The translations under genes and the position numbers were made by a program. Source: Gammaproteobacteria bacterium (GTDB lineage: Bacteria > Pseudomonadota > Gammaproteobacteria > Poriferisulfidales > Poriferisulfidaceae). Taken from it: a DNA stretch of 36,504 nucleotides. Position 1 is the first letter of the stretch. Every line of letters starts with the position of its first letter. Location: contig JAPPLD010000004.1 of assembly GCA_028819565.1 (NCBI GenBank), forward strand, positions 1 to 36,504, in the 5' to 3' direction. Below, one piece after another: positions 1 to 7,757 of the stretch. The notes below the pieces were generated by a model. The model was given only the letters and a program-made list of their open reading frames with translations, did not search any database and was not told where the DNA came from.

Positions 1-933
1 GCGGGGATTTTCTTCATTGCATTGCGCATGAAGCGGGAAACCCTGGAAGAAAACACCGGGGCGCTCGAGGCCCTGCACGACCACACCGTGCCGGAGGTGG
101 CGGATGTCGCGCAGGTTGTGGACGTGGCGGAACCGTACGATGGTTTCGTGCGCGGGCTGCCGATGGGGGCGTTCCTGCCAGCCGTACTGAGTGCCTGCGG
201 GGCACCTTCGATCTGCCACGGCGCCGAGACGGTCGGGCCGAAATTCGGGGTGACGCCGCGGCAGATCCTGCGTGCCTGCGGGGCGGATGTGGACCGTCCG
301 ACCCGGGAAGCCGCCGCACGGATGGGGAAAGCCGAGTGCGGCTGGAGTTACGTCGATCAATCGCAGTTCTGTCCTGCCCTGCACCAGTTGCTGGAATTTC
401 GCACCCGCATCGTCAAGCGCCCGGTGCTGACGACGGTGGAAGTGCTGCTCGCGCCGGTGCGCGGCCGCGAGGCAACCCACCTCGTTACCGGCTACGTGCA
501 CAAGCCCTATCCGCCGGTTTACGCACATCTGGCCCGCGCGGCGGGATTCGATTCCGCGTTGATCGTTCGTGGCGTGGAAGGCGGCATCTTTCCTTCGCTC
601 AAGCAGGCCGGAAAAGCGTTTGGACTTCACGGGAAGGATGAAGAGACGGAATGGGATTTCCATGCTGACGATTTGGATTTCGCGCATGACAGCCGGTCAG
701 TACCTTTGCCGGATTCGGATATGCCGGCGGAGCAGATAGCGCAGGCCGCGGCCGAGACCGGGCTAGCGGCGTTGGGCGGACAGGCGGGGCCGGCCAAGGA
801 CAGCCTGCAGTATGCGGCGGCAATGATCCTGGCGCATCTCGATGGCAGCCGGGACATCCGGCGTCATTATCCGACCGCCTGCGAGGCCATCGACAGCGGT
901 CGGGCACGGGCACGTTTCGAAGCGGGGCTGTAG
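1..933 (+). CDS. TrpD2/YbiB-like protein of the anthranilate phosphoribosyltransferase fold (5' partial)
   Basis: The frame is open from base 1, and the residues before the first possible start (TTG at 22, ATG at 28) read AGIFFIALRMKRET, which fits the helix found near the N-terminus of anthranilate phosphoribosyltransferases. The gene therefore begins outside the window and a few dozen residues are missing. The middle contains segments I associate with the TrpD2/YbiB branch: RIVKRPVLTTVE, HLVTGYVHK and ALIVRGVEGG. YbiB-type proteins bind nucleic acid and are not tryptophan biosynthesis enzymes, and no trp genes lie nearby. The stop is followed by the next gene after 2 bp, so it is the visible head of a + strand operon running to 5483. 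Family assignment is fairly secure; the function is not known. Confidence 0.75.
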   Translation, partial: AGIFFIALRMKRETLEENTGALEALHDHTVPEVADVAQVVDVAEPYDGFVRGLPMGAFLPAVLSACGAPSICHGAETVGPKFGVTPRQILRACGADVDRPTREAAARMGKAECGWSYVDQSQFCPALHQLLEFRTRIVKRPVLTTVEVLLAPVRGREATHLVTGYVHKPYPPVYAHLARAAGFDSALIVRGVEGGIFPSLKQAGKAFGLHGKDEETEWDFHADDLDFAHDSRSVPLPDSDMPAEQIAQAAAETGLAALGGQAGPAKDSLQYAAAMILAHLDGSRDIRRHYPTACEAIDSGRARARFEAGL

Positions 934-935
934 CG

Positions 936-1361
936 ATGGACGAATCGACCCAGTTGAGCCTGCAAAGCGGCATCGCGGCATTCGCGTCCAAACAGTTTTC
1001 GCGCGCGCTCCAGTTGCTGACCCCGTTGGCCGATGCAGGAGAGCCGGAGGCCCAGTACCGATGCGCGATCATGTGCCAGAATGGATTGGGTTGCGTGGTG
1101 GATGCCGAGCGGGCATTCGCCTGGATGACTGCGGCGGCCGAGGCGGGCTTGGCACTCGCGCAGCACGGCCTGGGGTTCATGTACATGGAAGGCGAATGCG
1201 TTGAACAGAATGGAGAGAAAGCCGTGTACTGGTACGAGAAAGCGGCAGAGCAGGGTTTGGCGGGCTCCCTGACCACGCTGGCCATGATGTACGAGGAAGG
1301 GAAGCTGGTGCCGCGGGATACGGAGCGGGCTCGCGCCTTGTACAAGAAAGCCGGGTTCTGA
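936..1361 (+). CDS. Sel1-repeat (TPR-like) protein
   Basis: This 141-residue protein carries about three Sel1-like repeats, seen as recurring AEAGLALAQHGLGFMYMEG and AAEQGLAGSLTTLAMMYEEG blocks with helix-turn-helix spacing of about 36 residues. Sel1 repeats form solenoids that mediate protein-protein contacts. No signal peptide is visible, so it is probably cytoplasmic. The ATG at 936 lies 2 bp after the preceding stop, and the next gene starts 5 bp after its own stop, which argues for co-transcription. Its position just before a MoxR ATPase/VWA pair suggests an adaptor role for that complex; this is inference from context only. Confidence 0.75.
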   Translation: MDESTQLSLQSGIAAFASKQFSRALQLLTPLADAGEPEAQYRCAIMCQNGLGCVVDAERAFAWMTAAAEAGLALAQHGLGFMYMEGECVEQNGEKAVYWYEKAAEQGLAGSLTTLAMMYEEGKLVPRDTERARALYKKAGF

Positions 1362-1366
1362 TCGGC

Positions 1367-2413
1367 ATGCGTCCGTCCCAACTCGCCCGGGTGCTGGAAG
1401 AGGAGTTCCGCAGCGCGGCTCAAGGACACCATACGCCAGCCATGATCTGGGGGCCGCCCGGCGTGGGCAAGTCGCAGATCGTGGCACAGGTCGCCGACCG
1501 CCATGCGGCCCCGGTGATCGACATCCGCCTGTCGCAAATGGAGCCGAGCGATCTGCGCGGAATCCCTTTTCGCGTTGACGATACGGTGGATTGGGCAATT
1601 CCGGCCATGCTGCCGAACATGGATCGCCACGGGCCGAATGGAATCCTGTTTCTGGATGAAATCACTTCGGCCGCACCGACCGTCTCCGCTGCCGCCTACC
1701 AGTTGATCCTAGATCGCCGCCTCGGGCACTACCAGGTCCCGGACGGCTGGGCCATCTTCGCCGCCGGCAACCGCCAGGGCGACCGCGGCGTAACCTACGT
1801 GATGCCGTCGCCGCTGGCCAACCGCTTCTCGCACTTCGAGATCGAAGTGCACATGGACGACTGGGTGCAATGGGCTTATGGAGAAGGGATCGACGACCGG
1901 GTGATTGGCTTCCTGCGGTTGCGCCCGGAACTTCTGTTCGATTTTGACGCCGAGCACAATCCCAGCGCATTCCCCACCCCGCGATCCTGGGAGTTTGCAC
2001 ATCGGGCATTGCGCAAGTTCGAATCCGATCCCTTGGTGCTGGGTGAGGCGCTCCAAGCCTGCGTGGGTCCGGCAGCGGGGATGCAGTTGCATGCTTTCGT
2101 GCAGCATGCCGCGGAATTGCCAGATTTGGACGACGTATTGGCAGGCAAGGACACGGCGATTCCCGAGTCGGTGGATCTCCAGTACGCTGTCGCCGCTGCG
2201 CTGGTCGGTCGGGCCGTGCGCGCCAATGGCGAATCGAAGCTCGGGACAGTGTTGGGCCCGATCCTGACCTACGCCGGACAATTCCCGCAACGCGAGATCG
2301 GTGTCATGCTGGTCTGCGACCTGATGCGCGGGGTTGGCGAAGAGGCGGTCTTCGGCGCGCCGGAATTCAAACCCTGGGCGGATCAAGTCGCGGAACTGCT
2401 GGTCTACGACTGA
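1367..2413 (+). CDS. MoxR-type AAA+ ATPase
   Basis: The 348-residue protein has a Walker A motif GPPGVGKS at residues 29-36, a Walker B ILFLDE at about 93-98, and a sensor-1 type segment FAAGNRQGDR, all in the order of the MoxR/AAA_5 group. Such ATPases act as chaperones that load metals or remodel partner enzymes, and are normally encoded beside a von Willebrand factor A protein. That is the case here: the next gene is a VWA/metallopeptidase protein whose ATG overlaps this stop by one base (TGATG), indicating translational coupling. The client complex is unknown. The DsrS-like gene downstream raises the possibility of a sulfur-oxidation client, but this is speculative. Confidence 0.85.
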   Translation: MRPSQLARVLEEEFRSAAQGHHTPAMIWGPPGVGKSQIVAQVADRHAAPVIDIRLSQMEPSDLRGIPFRVDDTVDWAIPAMLPNMDRHGPNGILFLDEITSAAPTVSAAAYQLILDRRLGHYQVPDGWAIFAAGNRQGDRGVTYVMPSPLANRFSHFEIEVHMDDWVQWAYGEGIDDRVIGFLRLRPELLFDFDAEHNPSAFPTPRSWEFAHRALRKFESDPLVLGEALQACVGPAAGMQLHAFVQHAAELPDLDDVLAGKDTAIPESVDLQYAVAAALVGRAVRANGESKLGTVLGPILTYAGQFPQREIGVMLVCDLMRGVGEEAVFGAPEFKPWADQVAELLVYD

Positions 2414-3546
2414 TGCCGGCGACGCGCGACGCGAAGACCCGGCTGGCACAAGCCCGTACCCGGTTGGTTCTGGACCGGCCTTTTCTTGGCGCCCTAGTGC
2501 TGCAACTGCCGCTGGTGGAAGGGGGAGATTGGTGCCGTACCACGGCCACCGACACGCAAAGTTTCTACTACAACACGGCCTACATCGACCGCCTAACCAG
2601 CGAGGAAGTCCAGTCGGTGCTGTGCCATGAGGCTCTCCATTGCGCCTTGCTTCACCTGCATCGGCGAGGGCACCGGGCGCGCGGGCGCTGGGATGTCGCC
2701 TGCGACTACGCGGTAAATTGCCTGTTGGTCGCCGAAAACATGATGCTTCCCCAAGGCGCCCTGTACGAGTCCAAGTTCGCAGATCTCACTGCGGAAGAAA
2801 TCTATCCCTGTCTCGACGAGATGGAGGACAAGCGGACCCAGGACTTGCACCTGTACGGCGATTCGTCGGGACAAGAAGATTCGGCGGCAGGACCCCGCCC
2901 GCTCAGCCAAGCCAAGCAGAATGCCATGGCGGCGACCTGGCAGGCCCGGGTTTCCCGCGCCTTGGACGCGACTCGGCAGGCAGGCCGGTTGTCTGGAAAC
3001 TTCGAGCGCCATTTCTCCCCGCAGTTGATGCCGCGCCTGCCGTGGCGGCAACTGCTCGCCCGTTATACCGGCGTATTGGCCCGCGACGACTACAGTTACC
3101 AGAGGACTTCCACGCGCCGAGAGGGGCCTGCGATCTATCCCAGTCTTCGCGGGCGCGAAATCGACCTCGTCACCGCATTGGACGTCAGCGGCTCGGTTTC
3201 GGACACTGAAATCGCAGAGTTCGTTGGCGAGGTGAATGCGATCAAGGGGACCTTGCGTGCCCGCATCACGTTGCTCGCATGTGACCAGGAGTTATCCTCG
3301 GACAGCCCGAAAGTATTTGAACCTTGGGAGACACTGGAGCCGCCGACGAAGGTCAGCGGCGGCGGCGGCACCTCGTTCCGTCCGGTCTTCGAGTGGGTCA
3401 ATGGGCAGGATCGTATGCCGGACCTATTGCTGTATTTCACGGATGCTCAGGGCCGTTACCCGGAGACCCAGCCGCCTTATCCGGTGTTGTGGCTGGTCAA
3501 GGGCCGCGCTACCGTGCCGTGGGGCGAGAGAATCCAGCTGAACTGA
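2413..3546 (+). CDS. DUF2201 protein: putative metallopeptidase domain plus VWA-like domain
   Basis: The N-terminal half (377 residues total) has an HEALH zinc-metallopeptidase motif starting at His72, followed by DVACDYAVN, as in the putative metallopeptidase domain of COG3864 proteins. The C-terminal half is VWA-like, with a MIDAS motif DVSGSVS starting at Asp257 and a later GGGGTSF segment that typically supplies the conserved Thr. Proteins of this design are paired with MoxR ATPases, as here. The ATG shares its A with the upstream stop, so expression is coupled. It is probably cytoplasmic because no signal peptide is present. Whether the HExxH site is catalytic or only binds metal cannot be told from the sequence. 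Confidence 0.85.
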   Translation: MPATRDAKTRLAQARTRLVLDRPFLGALVLQLPLVEGGDWCRTTATDTQSFYYNTAYIDRLTSEEVQSVLCHEALHCALLHLHRRGHRARGRWDVACDYAVNCLLVAENMMLPQGALYESKFADLTAEEIYPCLDEMEDKRTQDLHLYGDSSGQEDSAAGPRPLSQAKQNAMAATWQARVSRALDATRQAGRLSGNFERHFSPQLMPRLPWRQLLARYTGVLARDDYSYQRTSTRREGPAIYPSLRGREIDLVTALDVSGSVSDTEIAEFVGEVNAIKGTLRARITLLACDQELSSDSPKVFEPWETLEPPTKVSGGGGTSFRPVFEWVNGQDRMPDLLLYFTDAQGRYPETQPPYPVLWLVKGRATVPWGERIQLN

Positions 3547-3550
3547 CGCA

Positions 3551-4639
3551 GTGCTGGCCGAAGCCGACCTGTTGCGCATGAACGTGCTGCTGACTCAGCC
3601 GTTGCAGGCGGTCCGCATCGATGAATCTCGCATGTGCCTGGAGGCTTTGACCGATCAGGGAGAAGCGCGAGTGGCGCTGCACCCGAACACCCGTCCGGAA
3701 TCCTACCTGCGCGAAGTGCGCGCCATGCTTTCCACCCGGATCCTGGGTTCTCCGGGCGGCTACCCGCTGTACATCCGGCGCTGGACCCGGATGGGCCAGG
3801 CGCGTGACGGTTCGCTGGAGCGGTTGCTGCTGTTGGGCGAGCCGGAAGCGGTCGCGGCAGTGGTGCATGCGCTGGGGCTTACGGAAGAGCTTGCGCGGCG
3901 TGCCTGGTGGGTGGAACCGAACTCCGAACATGCCCGACGGATGCTGGACAGTCCGGCGGTTGCCGACAGCACGCTGGGAACGACACTGGTGGAGTTTCTT
4001 CTTGAGTTCCTGCCGTTCGAAGAACGCCCGGGCGATGTCATCGCCTCGCTGCAGCGCCTGCTGCGGCATGCATCCTTGACCGAAGAACGACGATCCGCCT
4101 TGTGGCAACGTGCCCAGAGGCAGTCCGCCTACATGGTGGGCTTTTTGTCGGCTGGCGCCGAGTGTCTGCCGGAAACGCATCCACCGCACCCGAAACTTGA
4201 AGAAGCCCGGGCAGCAATCGGCAAAGATTCCGAAGACCCTCTCGCGCAACGTCTGCTGTGGACTTTGGACGTGTCCGGGCAGGGTTTCCTTGTGGCCACC
4301 CGAAAAGCGCTCGCACGTCCGCCCAACCAAGACGTGGTGGTGGCTTTGCTGAACGCGATCGGACAGGGATTCGTCTTGCCTGGTGCCACCGCCTCGTTCC
4401 GCACGTTTGCTGAACTGGAAAAGGAGGTTAGCGCCCTGCCGTCCCAGGCACCTTGGGAAGAGGATGCGGACCTCTCCGAGCTCCGCCGTTCCGTGTTGTG
4501 TCTGGCCCGGGTGGGGGAACGGTTGCTGGATCCGATTTTCGGCGTCAGCGATGCGGTAGGGTCGGTCATGCGCCGGCGGATCGAACCGGTCGTCCAGCCG
4601 ATCAGGAAACATTTGGAATGTCTGGCCGATCATGAATGA
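3551..4639 (+). CDS. DsrS-like cytoplasmic protein (tentative)
   Basis: A 362-residue soluble protein with a GTG start 4 bp after the previous stop. The segment ILGSPGGYPLYIRRWTRMGQ at about residues 64-83, followed by LLLLGEPEAVAAVVH and ELARRAWWVEP, resembles what I remember of DsrS. DsrS is a protein of about 41 kDa encoded at the end of the dsr sulfur-oxidation operon of purple sulfur bacteria, with no established biochemical function. Length is consistent. No cysteine motif or cofactor site stands out. If correct, it supports a sulfur-oxidising lifestyle, although no other dsr gene is in the window. The identification rests on recollection of the family, so the name is tentative; that it is a real gene is clear from operon spacing. 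Confidence 0.55.
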   Translation: MLAEADLLRMNVLLTQPLQAVRIDESRMCLEALTDQGEARVALHPNTRPESYLREVRAMLSTRILGSPGGYPLYIRRWTRMGQARDGSLERLLLLGEPEAVAAVVHALGLTEELARRAWWVEPNSEHARRMLDSPAVADSTLGTTLVEFLLEFLPFEERPGDVIASLQRLLRHASLTEERRSALWQRAQRQSAYMVGFLSAGAECLPETHPPHPKLEEARAAIGKDSEDPLAQRLLWTLDVSGQGFLVATRKALARPPNQDVVVALLNAIGQGFVLPGATASFRTFAELEKEVSALPSQAPWEEDADLSELRRSVLCLARVGERLLDPIFGVSDAVGSVMRRRIEPVVQPIRKHLECLADHE

Positions 4640-5483
4640 AGATTTGAGCATGAGGCTGCCGGATGGACGGATGCTGGCCTATGCTGAATATGGTGATTCC
4701 GATGGCATTGCGGTTCTGGGTCTGCATGGCACGCCCGGAACTCGGCACATCTTTTCGCTGGGCAACTCTTCGGCTCGGAAACATGGATTGCGCCTGATTG
4801 CGCCGGACCGGGCAGGTGTCGGGGGTTCGGATGACCGCCCCGATCACAGTCTCGCGGGGCATATCGAGGATGCGGTCGCCTTGCTGGATCATCTCGGGGT
4901 GGAGAAATTCGGGGTGCTCGGTTTTTCCGGGGGAGGTCCCTATGCGGCGGAAGTGGCCAGGCAGGTGCCACATCGGATTCGAGCCTTGACCCTGGTCAGC
5001 GCGCACGTGCAGGGTGTGCCGCCCGGCCCGGGGCACCAGACTTTGATGAAACTGGCTAATGTCAGCATCCCGGCGGCTCGATTGGTGTTTTTGGCGATTG
5101 CGATTCCCGCAGTCGCAGCACCGAATTTTTCCCGATTCCTGATTGGTCCCGGCCTTAATCGCAGTGATCGGCAGGCCCTGAAAAATCGGGAAATTCGCCA
5201 ATGCCTGACCAAAGGCATTGCCGGGGTCCTCTGGAGTGGGCGCGCGACCGCCCTCGAAGCAAGGAATTTTTATCGCGAACGCCCCTCTTCACCGATTGCT
5301 CTGGATGCGCCGGTGCGAATCTGGCATGGGGCGGAGGACAAAGTGATTGTGCCAAAAGCCGCGTTTATTTATTCACGCATGTTTCCCGGTTCCTATTTGA
5401 CCGTTATCCCGAAGGTGGGGCACCTGTGGGGGCTGGTGGCCTGCGATCAGGTGCTGGCGACCCTAGCTCACGATCTACGGTGA
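4632..5483 (+). CDS. alpha/beta hydrolase
   Basis: A 283-residue alpha/beta-hydrolase fold protein. The oxyanion segment LHGTPGTRH is at residues 31-39, the nucleophile elbow GFSGGG places Ser99 as nucleophile, Asp236 in WHGAEDKVIV is the likely acid, and His264 in KVGHLWG completes the triad. Substrate is not predictable; the general fold includes esterases, lipases and peptidases. The ATG overlaps the end of the preceding gene by 8 bp, so it is the last gene of the operon, although ATG at 4650 is an alternative start. It is convergent with the island serine protease; only 9 bp separate the two stops. Confidence 0.85.
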   Translation: MNEDLSMRLPDGRMLAYAEYGDSDGIAVLGLHGTPGTRHIFSLGNSSARKHGLRLIAPDRAGVGGSDDRPDHSLAGHIEDAVALLDHLGVEKFGVLGFSGGGPYAAEVARQVPHRIRALTLVSAHVQGVPPGPGHQTLMKLANVSIPAARLVFLAIAIPAVAAPNFSRFLIGPGLNRSDRQALKNREIRQCLTKGIAGVLWSGRATALEARNFYRERPSSPIALDAPVRIWHGAEDKVIVPKAAFIYSRMFPGSYLTVIPKVGHLWGLVACDQVLATLAHDLR

Positions 5484-5492
5484 TTGATGAGG

Positions 5493-6422
5493 TTATCCTT
5501 GCACTGGTTGAGCGACTTGGAGCTTAACCAAAGCGCGACCAAGATGATTTTCAATTATCTTGAACGAAGGTGTATTCATACAAGTATTCATGAAAGCATG
5601 ATGCACAGTCAAAACAATGTCCTGCAGTTCCGGATCCTTTTCCAGATCTTTCACTCTCAACCCGAGTTTCTTACACTCGTCAATATGAATATGTTTGGCA
5701 TGGGACCCATTTCCAGAATAGTCGGTTAGCCCCTTGACTATTCGTCTGGCACGACCTCGCCTAGTCCTGACATTTGTGATTCCTTTCAACATGTTGTTTT
5801 CAAGGTGATACAAAGCGACTTCCCTACCATGCTTGATCGCGTTTTGGCACTGGCTGAGGAAGGTCGGGTGATACTTGGAGAGAATCGGGCCCCAAACATG
5901 AATTTTGTGAGGATCTTCTTTAATTTCCTCAGCAGCAGAACGAAACTCCTCGATTACGCCATATGCAGGTACCCCCCGAACTTGGGGGTCGATAGGGCCT
6001 AAGTTTGAGTGGGTGCCCATCAGGATTTCTTTACTTGCACAGGCAATAAGCGTACCTGCCGACATGGCAATTTGCGGAACAATGACACGAATGTCATCTC
6101 CGAACATTCTATGGAGGTAGTCAATGATTGATTCAGTTGCAGGCAATTCTCCACCTGGGGTATGCAAAACCAAATCGAGCCCAACTGAGCGGTCAAGTTC
6201 ATGAACTGCCATCATGATGGCGTTTTTATCTTCATCGGTGATTTGTATTCCTTCTAGATTTGGTTTTGACAACCAGCCCGAATAATAAGCGATCACATTA
6301 CGGCCGGTCTTCTCAAACAGTTTTTTTAGATATTTTCGACGGACAATGTCTGACGGGGATTGAGCGTTTAGCTCAACCTTAAGCTGATTTATCTCATTTA
6401 ATACCTCGGACCAATTAGGCAT
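5493..6422 (-). CDS. SDH-family serine protease (ClpP/crotonase fold)
   Basis: This 309-residue protein fits the serine dehydrogenase proteinase (SDH, PF01972) family. LHTPGG at residues 86-91 forms the oxyanion region, AMSAGT places the probable nucleophile at Ser121, and NLGPIDPQ at about 140-147 is the family's characteristic following block. No signal peptide or obvious transmembrane segment is present, so a cytoplasmic proteolytic role is likely. It is encoded in AT-richer DNA than the genes to its left, with a 61-residue protein just upstream on the same strand (29 bp gap), which probably forms an operon with it. Proteins of this family often occur in accessory islands; a defence role is possible but not shown. 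Confidence 0.8.
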   Translation of the reverse strand: MPNWSEVLNEINQLKVELNAQSPSDIVRRKYLKKLFEKTGRNVIAYYSGWLSKPNLEGIQITDEDKNAIMMAVHELDRSVGLDLVLHTPGGELPATESIIDYLHRMFGDDIRVIVPQIAMSAGTLIACASKEILMGTHSNLGPIDPQVRGVPAYGVIEEFRSAAEEIKEDPHKIHVWGPILSKYHPTFLSQCQNAIKHGREVALYHLENNMLKGITNVRTRRGRARRIVKGLTDYSGNGSHAKHIHIDECKKLGLRVKDLEKDPELQDIVLTVHHAFMNTCMNTPSFKIIENHLGRALVKLQVAQPVQG

Positions 6423-6451
6423 TGCTAATTTCCTTCAGCAACAAGAAGAAA

Positions 6452-6637
6452 TTATTCTAGTGGTTTGCTATAGGCGGCACTATAGCTATCAATTTGATCC
6501 AGAAACGATGGTTGGGCGAGCGAGCGAGTGGCATTCCAAACTTTGATGTCGGGATGATCGAAAAGAACACGATGGATGCGTTCTAACTCCTGATCGTCCG
6601 TATCCTGAATTTTTTCGTTGTTTTCTTTTTCGCTCAT
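6452..6637 (-). CDS. small acidic protein upstream of SDH protease
   Basis: A 61-residue protein rich in acidic and polar residues (MSEKENNEKIQDTDDQELE at the N-terminus). I do not recognise a family. The ATG at 6637 is chosen because a GGAG Shine-Dalgarno lies about 11 nt upstream; the longer frame would start at a TTG at 6658 and would have that ribosome site inside its own first codons. It precedes the SDH protease on the same strand, and small partners of this kind can be substrates, inhibitors or adaptors; this is inference only. Confidence 0.55.
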   Translation of the reverse strand: MSEKENNEKIQDTDDQELERIHRVLFDHPDIKVWNATRSLAQPSFLDQIDSYSAAYSKPLE

Positions 6638-6840
6638 TAGTATGGTTTCTCCTTTCAAAAAATGTCCTGATAGACAATAACACTTGCCATAGGGACATGA
6701 ATGAATATCATCTTACAGTATATGCAATTTTCCTGATAAAACAGACACATGTTCAACTGACTTATTTGTGTGAGGCAGAGGGCAGAATGCTAAAATAATT
6801 TTCAACTCAAAAGTTTCCATTTCCATTCGGGGAACGAAGG

Positions 6841-7533
6841 ATGAGCATCGAAATGCGGCGGACCGATCCTCGAGTGTTGCCCGCCTACACGACACTGGAA
6901 GTGGCACATTACCTTGCCGTCCCTCCGGCAACGGTCAGATACTGGGCGCTAGGCCGGGACCGTTATGTGCCCCTGATCGTAACCCCGAAGCATTCTCCGG
7001 CCCTACTTTCGTTTCTCAATCTTGCGGAACTTCACATTCTGGCTTCCATCCGGCGCGTACACGCCGTGAAGATGCCAAGCATCCGGAAGGCAATCCGATT
7101 TCTGAAGAAAAGGGCCCAGAGCCCGGTTGACCGGAAGTATCCGTTGCTTAGCCGCGATCTTGATACAGACGGCGTGGATCTGTTCATTGAAGAGTATGGA
7201 AGCCTGATTAATATCAGTAAGTCAGGCCAGATGGCTATGCGGGAAATAATTGGCGCGGCCTTGAGCCGTATTGAGCGCGACCCCGAAGGCATTCCTGTCA
7301 AGCTCTACCCGTTCACCCGGGCCGATGACATAAAGAATGCGCCTGCGATGATTGTCATTGACCCGAATCTTTCTGCAGGACGCCCGGTTATCGTTGGTAC
7401 CGGACTGGCCGTCCAGCTTATTGCCGAACGATACAAGGCTGGCGAATCCATCAACGATTTAGCGCAGGACTACGAGCGCAGCCATGAAGAAATCGAGGAA
7501 GCCGTCCGGTGCGAACTCCCGGCAGCAGCCTGA
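6841..7533 (+). CDS. DUF433-domain protein with MerR-like HTH (antitoxin-like)
   Basis: The 230-residue protein has an N-terminal helix-turn-helix of MerR-like type (TTLEVAHYLAVPPATVRYW, about residues 17-35) and a C-terminal DUF433 domain. The latter is recognisable by VIDPNLSAGRPVIVGTGLAVQLIAERYKAGES and a following helix (about residues 176-225). DUF433 proteins are commonly encoded just upstream of small PIN-like (DUF5615/Mut7-C) proteins and are regarded as antitoxins. Here the downstream frame keeps only the start of such a partner (7484-7660). The ATG at 6841 is preceded by a GAAGG Shine-Dalgarno. The protein would bind DNA and probably autoregulate the 200-bp divergent region in front of it. 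Confidence 0.75.
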   Translation: MSIEMRRTDPRVLPAYTTLEVAHYLAVPPATVRYWALGRDRYVPLIVTPKHSPALLSFLNLAELHILASIRRVHAVKMPSIRKAIRFLKKRAQSPVDRKYPLLSRDLDTDGVDLFIEEYGSLINISKSGQMAMREIIGAALSRIERDPEGIPVKLYPFTRADDIKNAPAMIVIDPNLSAGRPVIVGTGLAVQLIAERYKAGESINDLAQDYERSHEEIEEAVRCELPAAA

Positions 7534-7660
7534 AACGCCGGTTTTCTTTCTCGACCGGAACTTGGGGAATCACATGATCGCAACTCGGCTTCGGCTGGGA
7601 ATTGTCGATGTGATAAAGTCTTTTTCCCACCGTGCGTCAAGACCGCATGGTTTCGAATAA
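7484..7660 (+). pseudogene. truncated PIN-like (DUF5615/Mut7-C) toxin stub
   Basis: A frame of 58 codons opens with ATG at 7484 inside the end of the DUF433 gene and ends at TAA 7658-7660. After a basic leader it reads PVFFLDRNLGNHMIATRLR, which matches the usual beginning of a DUF5615/Mut7-C PIN-like protein, including the first acidic residue. The rest of such proteins (roughly another 60-90 residues with the remaining acidic residues) is absent. The overlap with the antitoxin gene is the normal arrangement for these pairs, so this looks like a toxin whose 3' part was deleted or frameshifted. Confidence 0.6.
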
Positions 7661-7675
7661 CCACGTCAATCTGAA

Positions 7676-7695
7676 CGGTGCAGGCTTGTGCACCG
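7676..7695. promoter_or_regulatory. inverted repeat, 7-bp arms
   Basis: CGGTGCA and TGCACCG form a perfect 7-bp inverted repeat with a 6-nt spacer. It lies between the toxin stub and the next gene. No T-tract follows on either strand, so an operator is as likely as a terminator. Confidence 0.35.
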
Positions 7696-7757
7696 GAGAG
7701 CCTGATACTTGAGGGATTCGGGCGGGAGCATCAACCACGAACAAGCGACATTACCAA

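Noticed and set aside
3509-4651. Minus-strand open frame of 380 codons
   Set aside because: It is antisense to the DsrS-like gene, which fits the operon spacing; the antisense translation has no recognisable motif.
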